From an uncultured Oligoflexia bacterium (GTDB lineage: Bacteria > Bdellovibrionota > Bacteriovoracia > Bacteriovoracales > Bacteriovoracaceae): 64,000 nt of DNA. The stretch covers positions 152,492-216,491 of the forward strand of contig CAJXPQ010000006.1 of the NCBI GenBank assembly GCA_913058265.1, given 5' to 3'. Positions within the stretch are counted from its first letter, which is position 1. Every line of letters starts with the position of its first letter. The position numbers and the translations under genes are program-made. Below are positions 63,953 through 64,000 of this stretch, piece after piece. The notes beneath the pieces are model-generated. The model was given only the letters and a program-made list of their open reading frames with translations. It was not told the DNA's origin and made no database searches.

Positions 63953-64000
63953 CTGTCTCTTATACACATCTCCGAGCCCACGAGACGCTACGCTATCTCG
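63953..64000 (+). other. Illumina Nextera adapter and index, not genomic DNA
   Basis: CTGTCTCTTATACACATCT (63953-63971) is the Tn5 mosaic end in adapter orientation. CCGAGCCCACGAGAC (63972-63986) is the read-2 adapter arm, GCTACGCT (63987-63994) has the form of an i7 index and ATCTCG (63995-64000) begins the P7 sequence. The match to the known library construct is continuous, so these bases are read-through contamination at a contig end. Confidence 0.97.

Overview
The window is AT-rich bacterial DNA that most resembles a predatory Bdellovibrionota species of the Bacteriovorax/Halobacteriovorax type. The pointers are an MglA/MglB polarity pair inside a dnaX-ybaB-recR operon, many secreted and PilZ proteins, and a large radical-SAM surface-glycan region. 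Taxonomy is an inference; no rRNA is present. The last 48 bases (63953-64000) are Illumina Nextera adapter plus index, so the right edge is an unclean contig end.

Layout. 1-4658 (minus): SRP RNA, then dnaX, ybaB, recR, mglB-like, mglA, dksA-like and a 3'-truncated mtnP, tightly packed. 4699-9999: a decay zone with an M28 peptidase that has lost its metal-binding centre, a response regulator whose PilZ domain is cut by a stop codon, a lipoprotein that seems to start at ATT, and an SGNH gene with both an in-frame stop and a lost nucleophile. 10059-14685: a cassette-like array downstream of tRNA-Ser(GGA), in which unrelated genes in one orientation are separated by related repeats of about 160-310 bp carrying the 3' end of that tRNA. 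14727-21728: tadA, a PilZ membrane protein, a GT39-type transferase, a histidine kinase, tRNA-Arg, a CocE-type hydrolase and a MerR/B12-like regulator.

21858-53677 is the most unusual part: about 32 kb of glycan-decoration genes. It holds two glutamine amidotransferase/asparagine synthases, a DPM1-like transferase, a DUF5989-SxtJ-carbamoyltransferase module, seven radical SAM proteins of three kinds (two duplicated rSAM-SPASM proteins, three with an N-terminal twitch domain, two with a B12-binding domain), four polytopic GT-C-like transferases, four SGNH proteins, an MBOAT acyltransferase and a diiron protein. Many are single genes with their own promoters, alternating in strand, and several promoters have the -10 box only 5-7 nt from the start codon. 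The likely joint role is building and modifying (amidation, carbamoylation, acylation, radical chemistry) a lipid-linked surface saccharide.

53875-63888 (minus): two tRNA-Ser genes with a terminator, an SGNH pseudogene, serS, a large GYF/TPR membrane-anchored protein, and seven translationally coupled polytopic membrane proteins of no clear family. Their order, sizes and topology recall a shrunken complex I-type membrane arm (A-H-J-K-L-M-N). That is a low-confidence idea but worth testing.
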